Positions 1 through 5,213 of a stretch of DNA of 5,395 bases are shown one piece after another (position 1 is the first letter of the stretch; every line of letters starts with the position of its first letter). Under the pieces are notes generated by a model that worked only from the letters and a program-made list of their open reading frames with translations, was not told the origin of the DNA and ran no database searches. The position numbers and the translations under genes were made by a program. This DNA comes from an uncultured Lachnospiraceae bacterium (GTDB lineage: Bacteria > Bacillota > Clostridia > Lachnospirales > Lachnospiraceae): the NCBI GenBank assembly GCA_905236615.1, contig CAJORC010000152.1:1-5395 (forward strand). The letters run 5' to 3'.

Positions 1-8
1 ACGTCATT

Positions 9-37
9 TTGTCAGAAATAAAACTATGTTTTATAAA
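9..37 (+). promoter_or_regulatory. Sigma-A-like promoter for the AraC-family regulator gene
   Basis: A -35 box TTGTCA (9-14, five of six matches to TTGACA) and a -10 box TATAAA (32-37, five of six matches to TATAAT) are separated by exactly 17 bases. Transcription would start near 43-45, giving a leader of about 108 bases that contains the structured element and the palindrome upstream of the regulator. This is a consensus match by eye, with no experimental support. Confidence 0.55.
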
Positions 38-48
38 GGAGCCTTTTT

Positions 49-112
49 TGTCGCCGGATGCCAAAGCGTCAGCTTTGAGCAACGGCGCTGCAAAAACGGA
101 CATCCGGCAACA
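49..112. repeat. GC-rich imperfect inverted repeat with an internal hairpin
   Basis: The outer arms TGTCGCCGGATG (49-60) and CATCCGGCAACA (101-112) pair at 11 of 12 positions. Inside them sits a perfect hairpin, CAAAGC (62-67) and GCTTTG (72-77), with loop GTCA. The remainder (78-100) offers only weak pairing. The block is roughly 60% GC inside very AT-rich flanks and is preceded by six T (44-49). No T-run follows it on the + strand, and on the - strand the bases beyond it are A, so it is not a normal intrinsic terminator in either direction. It could be a dispersed palindromic intergenic repeat, or a structured 5' leader of the downstream regulator mRNA. The structure is visible in the sequence; the role is unknown. 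Confidence 0.6.
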
Positions 113-121
113 TTTAGTCAA

Positions 122-141
122 ATATAAACATGAGTTTATAT
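122..141. promoter_or_regulatory. Palindrome abutting the regulator's ribosome binding site
   Basis: Two perfect 8-base arms, ATATAAAC (122-129) and GTTTATAT (134-141), flank ATGA. The right arm ends immediately before the AGGAGG ribosome binding site (142-147), which sits 5 bases from the ATG at 153. A protein bound here, or an RNA hairpin formed here, could limit expression of the regulator, for example by autoregulation. The symmetry is seen directly; the operator role is inferred. Confidence 0.4.
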
Positions 142-152
142 AGGAGGAATTT

Positions 153-1253
153 ATGGAAACAGTATTGAATTCTGATTATGAAATATATGAGATGAATGAA
201 TTGGAGCTTTACTTAAAAGGTTTTTTGGAAAACTATCCTTCCTACAAACATTATGTAATTGGAATGGGTGAAAATTCTGATGATGACTATGATAATATTT
301 ATAGACTGATGGAAAAGTTCTGGGAAAAGAAGTATAAAAAAAGAGAATTTTTTCTGGATAAAAATACGTTATATATAAGTGAGGATTTTTTTCTTTTACC
401 GAATGAAAATGTCACAATGCGGAAGAATTTAAGATATATGCCTTTACTGCTGCATTCACATCAGTTTATTGAAATCAACTATGTTCTGAAAAGTGCAGGA
501 AGTCAAATGATAACACGTACCGGAGAAAATCGGCTGAACGATGGAGATATTATTTTATGTCCGCCTAATTTTGAACATTGTTTTCAGGCACATGATGATA
601 ACAGTATCATTTTGGATTTCTTTATAAGAGTTACAACTTTTGACACAGTTTTCTTCCAACTGCTAAACAAGAGTAATTATCTTTCGGTTGCTTTTTCAAA
701 TGCTGTTTATAATACTGAAGGAAGCTTTATTCTCTGGCATTGTGATAATGACAATGAACTTAAAAGTCTGGTGCTTGAGTCTTTTGAGGAATGGAATACT
801 AAACCAAGATATAGTGAGCAGATGATCGAGGCAAATATCCTGAAGTTTTTTGTGATTCTTATGCGGAATCATGAGAATGAAGCAGTTTTTTCCGTACCAC
901 AGGTGAACAGTTCAGATTCAGTATTTCATATGTTTTTGAATTATATGCATCTTCACTGCCAGACAGTAACGTTATCAGTTCTTGCGGATCAGTTTGGATA
1001 TAGTGAACGTCAGGTTATAAGGATATTAAAAAAACAGTCGGGCAAAGGATTTTCAGAACTTTTGCAGGAAATAAGAATGAACAGGGCGATTCAGATGCTT
1101 AAAAGCAGTGAATTAACTATTTCCCAAATAGCGCAAACTATTGGATATTCTAATCTTGCGTATTTTCAAAAAGTATTTTGCAAAACCTTTACTTTTAGTC
1201 CGGAGGCATTCCGGGAAAGAATGACTTTCCGGAAAAAGAAACCGGAACTATGA
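153..1253 (+). CDS. AraC-family transcriptional regulator with N-terminal cupin-like domain
   Basis: This is a cytoplasmic DNA-binding regulator of 366 residues. A variable N-terminal stretch (1-75) precedes a cupin-like sensor region: HSHQFIEINYVL (101-112) and LNDGDIILCPPNFEHCF (128-144) match the two conserved strands of AraC-type sensing domains. The C-terminal 100 residues carry the paired AraC helix-turn-helix. The first helix-turn-helix is around 272-293 (TLSVLADQFGYSERQVIR) and the second around 322-343 (TISQIAQTIGYSNLAYFQK), followed by the typical F-S-P-E-AFR ending (348-354). Length and domain order suit a full-length member. The start is well supported by AGGAGG (142-147). It lies 134 bases upstream of the acetolactate decarboxylase gene in the same direction, so control of that gene is the simplest role (inference). 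The ligand cannot be read from the sequence. Its AT-rich leader palindrome hints at autoregulation. Confidence 0.93.
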   Translation: METVLNSDYEIYEMNELELYLKGFLENYPSYKHYVIGMGENSDDDYDNIYRLMEKFWEKKYKKREFFLDKNTLYISEDFFLLPNENVTMRKNLRYMPLLLHSHQFIEINYVLKSAGSQMITRTGENRLNDGDIILCPPNFEHCFQAHDDNSIILDFFIRVTTFDTVFFQLLNKSNYLSVAFSNAVYNTEGSFILWHCDNDNELKSLVLESFEEWNTKPRYSEQMIEANILKFFVILMRNHENEAVFSVPQVNSSDSVFHMFLNYMHLHCQTVTLSVLADQFGYSERQVIRILKKQSGKGFSELLQEIRMNRAIQMLKSSELTISQIAQTIGYSNLAYFQKVFCKTFTFSPEAFRERMTFRKKKPEL

Positions 1254-1272
1254 GTGACTGTATTTGTAATGA

Positions 1273-1286
1273 TGTACAGTTGTACA
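1273..1286. promoter_or_regulatory. TGTACA palindrome upstream of the decarboxylase gene, candidate operator
   Basis: The sequence TGTACA-GT-TGTACA contains two copies of the self-complementary hexamer TGTACA spaced by two bases, or read differently the inverted pair TGTAC/GTACA around AGTT. It lies in the 101-base gap between the regulator and the decarboxylase. A TATTAT hexamer (1290-1295) just downstream could be a -10 box, but I find no well-spaced -35 partner, so the promoter itself is uncertain. Binding by the adjacent AraC-type protein is possible but not shown. Confidence 0.35.
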
Positions 1287-1368
1287 AAATATTATACCAT
1301 TATCGAGTAAAACAATGATATGGCAAAACCGATATAAAAAAGAGAAGTGTCTTTATGGGTTTACTATC

Positions 1369-1379
1369 AGGAGACGAGG
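1369..1379 (+). promoter_or_regulatory. Ribosome binding region favouring the inner start of the decarboxylase
   Basis: AGGAG (1369-1373) and GAGG (1376-1379) lie before the ATG at 1388; the GAGG is 8 bases from it, a normal spacing. The alternative in-frame ATG at 1355 has only a weak GAGAAG (1342-1347) upstream, and its extra eleven residues are simply this purine-rich stretch read as codons. This supports starting at 1388. Confidence 0.5.
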
Positions 1380-1387
1380 TAATTAGG

Positions 1388-2125
1388 ATGGAAAAAGCAA
1401 TGGGAAAGTATTATCAGGTATCAACACTTCAGGCTCTGGCACTCGGATTTTCAAAGTCGGTAATCACTGTGGAAGAACTGCTCCAACATGGTGATATGGG
1501 ATTGGGAACATTTGAAGATGTTGACGGTGAAATGATCGTGTTGGATGGAAAATGCTATCGTGCCCAGAATAACGGGGATGTGGTTCCGGCAGAGGGTGAA
1601 AGAGGGGTTCCATTTGCTTCTGTCTGTTGTTTCCAGTCAAAAAGGCAGGAAAAACTAGGGAAAATGGATACGATTGAGCAGCTTAAGCAGTGGCTGACGC
1701 TTCGCATTGAGGAAGACTTTGGACTTAATTCCATGTATTCGGTTAGGATCGATGGGGAGTTTTCGAAAGTAGATGCAAGGTCGGAATCCGGGACGAAGGC
1801 GCATCATGTGACACTGAAAGATGCTCTTAGCGTTACACAAAAAGCTTTTATTTTTGAAAATATTAAAGGTTCCCTTGTTTGCGTATATTATCCAGATTAT
1901 ATGGATGGGATAAATGCTGCAGGATGGCATCTTCATTTTCTCTCGGAAGATAAAAAATATGGAGGTCATGTATTTGATATAAGCATGACACAGGGAGAAG
2001 CTGCTTTTTGCAGGATTACAAGTGTAGAGGTCCGGATTCCGGATACCCCTGCATTTGATACCTATGCGCTGAAAGGTGCATCACAGGATGAAATCAAAAG
2101 CGTGGAGCAGGGGAAGAGTCAGTAA
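1388..2125 (+). CDS. budA: Alpha-acetolactate decarboxylase
   Basis: The enzyme converts 2-acetolactate to acetoin and CO2, a cytoplasmic zinc-dependent step of the acetoin/2,3-butanediol branch from pyruvate. Numbering from the ATG at 1388 (245 residues): the N-terminus reads YYQVSTLQALALGF (8-21), typical of the family; GLGTFEDVDGEMIVLDGKCY (38-57) carries the conserved glutamate (E48) of the active-site strand; YSVRIDGEF (117-125) follows; and GWHLHFLSEDKKYGGHVFD (179-197) supplies the three zinc-binding histidines H181, H183 and H194. The gene looks complete and intact. An alternative start at 1355 would add eleven residues, but has a poorer ribosome binding site and falls before the usual family start. 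No acetolactate synthase lies in the window. The upstream AraC-type gene may regulate it, and the next gene begins 65 bases downstream with no terminator between. aldB is the equivalent name in lactic acid bacteria. Confidence 0.92.
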   Translation: MEKAMGKYYQVSTLQALALGFSKSVITVEELLQHGDMGLGTFEDVDGEMIVLDGKCYRAQNNGDVVPAEGERGVPFASVCCFQSKRQEKLGKMDTIEQLKQWLTLRIEEDFGLNSMYSVRIDGEFSKVDARSESGTKAHHVTLKDALSVTQKAFIFENIKGSLVCVYYPDYMDGINAAGWHLHFLSEDKKYGGHVFDISMTQGEAAFCRITSVEVRIPDTPAFDTYALKGASQDEIKSVEQGKSQ

Positions 2126-2177
2126 AAAATAGGAAACAGAAGTCAGTCTTAACGTTGATTACGACATATAGTATGAA

Positions 2178-2184
2178 AAGGTGG
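2178..2184 (+). promoter_or_regulatory. Ribosome binding site fixing the oxidoreductase start at 2191
   Basis: AAGGTGG (2178-2184) lies 6 bases before the ATG at 2191. In-frame starts further upstream (ATG at 2173, TTG at 2155) would read through this site and add residues that precede the usual first beta-strand of the flavodoxin fold, so they are unlikely. Confidence 0.6.
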
Positions 2185-2190
2185 AAAAAT

Positions 2191-2736
2191 ATGATATTAT
2201 TCGTAAATGCCTGTGTCCGCAGACAGTCAAGGACACTCAGATTAGCAAAGAAATTGCTGGACACCCTTGACGGGGAGATTAAAGAAGTCAAACTGGAAAA
2301 AATAGACTTCCCAATTGTAAATGAAGATTTCATAAATCGGCGTGAAGCGTTTGTAAATGCCGGAAGATATGACGATCCTCTGTTTGCACTGGGAAAGGAT
2401 TTTGCAGATGCGGATTCGATCGTAATAGCAGCTCCTTACTATGATCTTTCTTTTCCTGCAATGCTGAAGCAGTACTTCGAGCAGATAAATGTTCTGGGAC
2501 TGACATTCATCTATTCTGAATCCGGCATGCCAAAAGGACTCTGCAAAGCAAAGCGTCTGTATTATGTTACCACTGCAGGCGGACCTGTTATATCTGATGA
2601 TCTGGGGTTTGGATATGTTAAAATGCTTGCGAATACTTTTTATGGGATTGAGGATGTTTTCTATTATAAGGCAGAGGGACTTGATATTGCAGGTGCTGAC
2701 GTTGAAGCAATTCTCGATGGTGTCAGTTTTGAATAA
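2191..2736 (+). CDS. NAD(P)H-dependent oxidoreductase, flavodoxin-like fold
   Basis: This is a small cytoplasmic flavoprotein of 181 residues in the Flavodoxin_2 group (NAD(P)H:quinone or azo-reductase type, FMN or FAD bound). Visible signs are: a first hydrophobic strand MILFVNACVR, leading into an S-R-T segment (13-15) where the flavin phosphate loop is expected; strand DSIVIAAPYY (75-84) followed by DLSFPAMLKQYFEQINVLGL (85-104), the classic segment that contacts the flavin ring and forms the dimer face; and YYVTTAGGPV (124-133), matching the T-x-G-G flavin-contact strand. The length is slightly short of the family's usual 190-210, with the loss at the C-terminal end. It follows the decarboxylase by 65 bases without a terminator, so cotranscription is likely. 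The substrate cannot be told from sequence; a link to acetoin metabolism is guesswork. Confidence 0.88.
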   Translation: MILFVNACVRRQSRTLRLAKKLLDTLDGEIKEVKLEKIDFPIVNEDFINRREAFVNAGRYDDPLFALGKDFADADSIVIAAPYYDLSFPAMLKQYFEQINVLGLTFIYSESGMPKGLCKAKRLYYVTTAGGPVISDDLGFGYVKMLANTFYGIEDVFYYKAEGLDIAGADVEAILDGVSFE

Positions 2737-2751
2737 CTTAACAGGGGTTGA

Positions 2752-2859
2752 TGTATTGTTGATGGAAAACATTATCCCACGGATGTGTTGGCTGGATGGC
2801 TTCTGGTAATTATAAGTGTCTTGATAGCAGGAGTAAAGGTAGAGATAAATGATAATTAA
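2752..2859 (+). pseudogene. Remnant of a PAP2-type phosphatase, C-terminal end only
   Basis: A 35-codon frame without a usual start codon at its head reads GKHYPTDVLAGWLL, then a hydrophobic run (VIISVLIAG) and a short charged tail ending at the TAA of 2857-2859. H-Y-P-T-D-V-L-A-G matches the last conserved motif of the PAP2 superfamily (SR-x5-H-x3-D), with H at 2770-2772 and D at 2782-2784, followed by the usual final membrane helix. Where the motif's Ser-Arg pair should lie, the frame has TGA (2749-2751) and TGT, so the front is missing or decayed. Only 15 bases separate it from the oxidoreductase stop. Its end overlaps the DUF1848 start by 11 bases and its codons hold that gene's ribosome binding site, which fits an older PAP2-DUF1848 operon. 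The reading is by motif only. Confidence 0.55.
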
Positions 2860-3790
2860 TACAGGACAACGGACTGACATACCGGCCTTTTATGCCAGAT
2901 GGTTTGCAAACAGATTAAAGGATGGATATGTATGCGTCCGTAATCCATATAATCCGGAGCAGGTGAGCAGATATCGTCTTGATCCGTCGGTGGTGGATGT
3001 AATAGGCTTCTGTACAAAGAATCCTGCGCCTATGTTTCAATATATGGAACTTCTCAAGGATTACGGGCAATATTGGTTTGTCTCGCTGACCCCTTATGGA
3101 CGGGATATAGAGCCGAATGTTCCGGATAAACATCAATTAATTGAAGATTTTAAAAGACTGTCCGGGATAGTTGGTATAGATTCAGTTGGATGGAGATATG
3201 ATCCGATATTTTTATCCGACAGATATACGATGGAGTATCATATAAGTGCATTTGAGCAGATTGCTGCTGCACTTGATGGATATACCGGGACAGTTGTTAT
3301 AAGCTTTATCGATCTGTATCCTAAGGTCAGGAGAAATTTTCCTGAGGCCAGAGAAGTATCAAAAGAGGACAGAATCATTATTGGAAGGAAAATCATCGAG
3401 ATAGCAAAATCGCATGGCATGACGGTTAAACCTTGCGCTGAGGGAAATGATTTAGCTCCGTTTGGTGCTGACTGTAGTGGGTGTATGAAAATCAGTGATT
3501 ATGAAAGAGCTATAGGCAAAAATCTGGATGTGCCTAAGAAAAAGGGAGCAAGACCGGAGTGTGCCTGCTATCTTTCCTGTGATATCGGTGCATATAATAC
3601 ATGCAGACATTTTTGCAGATATTGCTATGCAAACGCTGAAAGAACAAAGGTTATCGAACAGAGTGGACTGCATGATCCCGAGTCTCCGTTTATCATTGGT
3701 AATTATATGAAAAACGACAAAATCCATGATGTTCCGCAAAAGTCATGGATCGATCCACAGGAAAGAATTAAAGATATGCTGATGGACTGA
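2849..3790 (+). CDS. DUF1848 family protein with C-terminal radical-SAM-like cysteine cluster
   Basis: This is a cytoplasmic protein of 313 residues and unknown function. The N-terminus (GQRTDIPAFYARWFANRL, 6-23), VRNPYNPEQVSR (30-41), VIGFCTKNPAP (51-61) and W-x-YDPIF (115-121) are hallmarks of DUF1848. Near the C-terminus T-C-R-H-F-C-R-Y-C-Y (251-260) contains C252-x3-C256-x2-C259, the spacing of the 4Fe-4S motif of radical SAM enzymes, but placed at the end of the chain instead of the front. Further cysteines are C196, C209, C212, C238, C240 and C244, so nine cluster within 64 residues and a second metal site is possible. Known: the family description notes the resemblance to radical SAM. 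Inferred: a permuted radical SAM barrel. The start is supported by purine-rich sequence at 2829-2844 and by family alignment. It overlaps the upstream PAP2 remnant and ends at a strong terminator. Confidence 0.9.
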   Translation: MIINTGQRTDIPAFYARWFANRLKDGYVCVRNPYNPEQVSRYRLDPSVVDVIGFCTKNPAPMFQYMELLKDYGQYWFVSLTPYGRDIEPNVPDKHQLIEDFKRLSGIVGIDSVGWRYDPIFLSDRYTMEYHISAFEQIAAALDGYTGTVVISFIDLYPKVRRNFPEAREVSKEDRIIIGRKIIEIAKSHGMTVKPCAEGNDLAPFGADCSGCMKISDYERAIGKNLDVPKKKGARPECACYLSCDIGAYNTCRHFCRYCYANAERTKVIEQSGLHDPESPFIIGNYMKNDKIHDVPQKSWIDPQERIKDMLMD

Positions 3791-3796
3791 TATTTC

Positions 3797-3844
3797 AAGG
3801 CACTTTTCGTTAGTTTGGAAAAACTGGCGGGAAGTGCCTTTTCT
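3797..3844 (+). terminator. Intrinsic terminator after the DUF1848 gene
   Basis: The arms 3797-3816 and 3821-3840 pair over all 20 positions, closed by a GGAA tetraloop (3817-3820). The outer nine pairs (AAGGCACTT/AAGTGCCTT) are perfect; the inner eleven include four G-U pairs. Because these would be C-A mismatches in a transcript of the other strand, the hairpin is built for + strand RNA. It begins 6 bases after the stop codon and ends in TTTT then CT, a short U-tract. It closes the upstream transcription unit. Confidence 0.85.
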
Positions 3845-3914
3845 ACGTTCCTTTATGAAAAGAATGGGAATAATAGAGTAAATAATCCTCGAAAAATAAA
3901 GGTGGATATGATAT

Positions 3915-3928
3915 TATAAACATTTATA
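3915..3928. promoter_or_regulatory. AT-rich palindrome in the spacer upstream of the PLP enzyme
   Basis: TATAAA (3915-3920) and TTTATA (3923-3928) are perfect inverted arms around CA. The left half, TATAAACAT, is identical to the left half of the palindrome before the AraC-type gene (123-131). It may be an operator or simply an AT-rich coincidence. The rest of the 221-base gap 3791-4011 holds the terminator and the promoter; no riboswitch or T-box motif is recognisable in it. Confidence 0.25.
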
Positions 3929-3957
3929 GAAGCAACTTAGTAGGTATATAGGTAATG

Positions 3958-3985
3958 TTGGCTTTGGTGATAGATTTAGTATAAA
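3958..3985 (+). promoter_or_regulatory. Candidate promoter of the PLP-enzyme gene
   Basis: TTGGCT (3958-3963, four of six matches to the -35 consensus) and TATAAA (3980-3985, five of six matches to the -10 consensus) are 16 bases apart, within the sequence between a terminator and the AGGAGG ribosome binding site (4000-4005) of the next gene. Transcription would start around 3991, leaving a very short leader of about 20 bases with no room for an attenuator. Confidence 0.45.
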
Positions 3986-4011
3986 TAAACCGATAAGCGA
4001 GGAGGGATTAT

Positions 4012-5208
4012 ATGTCAAAAAAGGATAATAAATATAAGGATTATGGAATAGCAACACAAGCTATTCATACCGGCACAGATTATGATGAAGGAACAGGAGC
4101 AGTCAGAAGACCGCTCCATATGGCGAACAGCTTTAAGCTGCCTGATGATTTGTCACAGGTAAACTATTCATCTACAGATTTACTCATGTATTCCAGAAAT
4201 GGTAATCCAAACCAGCATTGGTTAGAAGAAAAGATTGCTGCATTGCATGAGGCCGATGATGCTATCGTTCTTGCCAGCGGTGTTGCAGCTTTACATGCAT
4301 TGTTCTGGACGTTACTGAAAACCGGAGATAAAGTTATTTATCCTAAAGTAAGTTATATGGCTGTTTACAGAATGTTTCACGAACTTTTCAATCGAAAGTT
4401 TGGAGTGGATACTGTAATGGTGGATATGACGGATTTAGATGCCGTGCGAAAGGCTATTACGCCGGGTACAAGACTTGTACACATTGAAACCCCTGATAAT
4501 CCGACAAACGGAGTGACAGATATAGAAGCAATTGTGAAGATCGCTCATGAGAATGGAGCTGTAGTTTCTGTTGATAATACTTTTGCTTCACCATTAAATC
4601 AAAAACCTTTGAAATTTGGGGCTGATTTTGTTGTGGAAGCGTTAACCAAGTTCATTAACGGACATGGCGATGCACAGGGAGGTGCGATCATATCCAATGA
4701 CCTTGAAACAATGGACCGCATTCGTTACGAGGCACAGGTTAACGTAGGTTCTGTAATCAGTCCTTTTAATGCATGGCAGATTTTTCGGGGTTCCGTTACC
4801 TATCCGCTTCGCATGCGGCAAATAAATGAGTCATCACAAAAAATTGCTGAGTGGCTGGAGCAGCGTGAGAATGTTACTTTTGTTTCTTATCCGGGATTAA
4901 AAAGCAATCCGGGACACGAACTTGCAAGGCAGCAGATGGAAAATGGCTATGGAGGCGTAATCTCATTTGGAGTAAATGCAGATGATAAAGCTGTGGAGAG
5001 GTTTTGCGCAGCACTTAAAGTGGTGACTTTTGCGGTTTCCCTAGGTCATGACGAGAGTCTGATCTTCCCTCAGCCAAGTTATGATGAGCGTATAAACTTA
5101 TATCCTGAAAAATTTAGAAAGGGATTTATCCGGTTCTCTGTAGGATTAGAGGAACCGGAGGACATTATCGCCGATTTAGATCAGGCTTTTAGGCAGATTG
5201 GGCTGTAA
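4012..5208 (+). CDS. PLP-dependent trans-sulfuration family enzyme (Cys/Met metabolism)
   Basis: This is a cytoplasmic PLP enzyme of 398 residues, full length for the cystathionine gamma-synthase/gamma-lyase/methionine gamma-lyase family. Visible residues: Y60 and R62 in MYSRNGNPN (phosphate-binding YxR); S89-G90-V91 at the cofactor phosphate loop; Y115 at the ring-stacking position; E159-T160-P161-D162-N163-P164 (the ETPxNP motif); D188 in SVDNTFASP (binds the pyridine nitrogen); K213 in ALTKFINGHGD (Schiff-base lysine); SLGHDESLI (343-351); and R374 in FIRFSVGLE (binds substrate carboxylate). Odd points: the usual YGGT after the stacking tyrosine is YMAV, and the cysteine that marks canonical methionine gamma-lyases is absent. 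The exact reaction (synthase, beta- or gamma-lyase) is therefore not settled. The start is set by AGGAGG (4000-4005), 6 bases before the ATG. It is transcribed separately from the upstream genes, and no terminator is evident after its stop. Confidence 0.9.
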   Translation: MSKKDNKYKDYGIATQAIHTGTDYDEGTGAVRRPLHMANSFKLPDDLSQVNYSSTDLLMYSRNGNPNQHWLEEKIAALHEADDAIVLASGVAALHALFWTLLKTGDKVIYPKVSYMAVYRMFHELFNRKFGVDTVMVDMTDLDAVRKAITPGTRLVHIETPDNPTNGVTDIEAIVKIAHENGAVVSVDNTFASPLNQKPLKFGADFVVEALTKFINGHGDAQGGAIISNDLETMDRIRYEAQVNVGSVISPFNAWQIFRGSVTYPLRMRQINESSQKIAEWLEQRENVTFVSYPGLKSNPGHELARQQMENGYGGVISFGVNADDKAVERFCAALKVVTFAVSLGHDESLIFPQPSYDERINLYPEKFRKGFIRFSVGLEEPEDIIADLDQAFRQIGL

Positions 5209-5213
5209 AATGA

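Noticed and set aside
35..49. AAAGG-AG-CCTTT followed by T-run as a terminator of an upstream gene
   Set aside because: The loop would be only two bases and the stem five AT-rich pairs, and it overlaps the -10 region of a better supported promoter.
1211..1232. Hairpin CCGGGAAAG/CTTTCCGG at the end of the AraC-type gene, among four CCGG copies
   Set aside because: It lies inside the coding region, has a bulged stem, and is followed by A-rich rather than T-rich sequence, so it is not a terminator; the CCGG copies fall in ordinary codons.
1655..1969. Minus-strand open frame inside the decarboxylase gene
   Set aside because: It is opposite the conserved zinc-site region of a recognised enzyme; the translation shows no family features.
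2564..2809. Plus-strand 81-codon frame overlapping the oxidoreductase end
   Set aside because: It is a shifted reading of the oxidoreductase, and its tail is out of frame with the PAP2-like motif, which lies in another frame.
2242..2880. Long minus-strand open frame of 212 codons opposite the oxidoreductase and the spacer
   Set aside because: It lies opposite a gene with clear flavodoxin-family motifs, has no recognisable domain and no ribosome binding site, and its composition is that of antisense to coding DNA.
3843..4011. Possible SAM riboswitch or T-box upstream of the sulfur amino-acid enzyme
   Set aside because: No conserved T-box sequence or S-box core was recognisable, and the candidate promoter leaves a leader of only about 20 bases.
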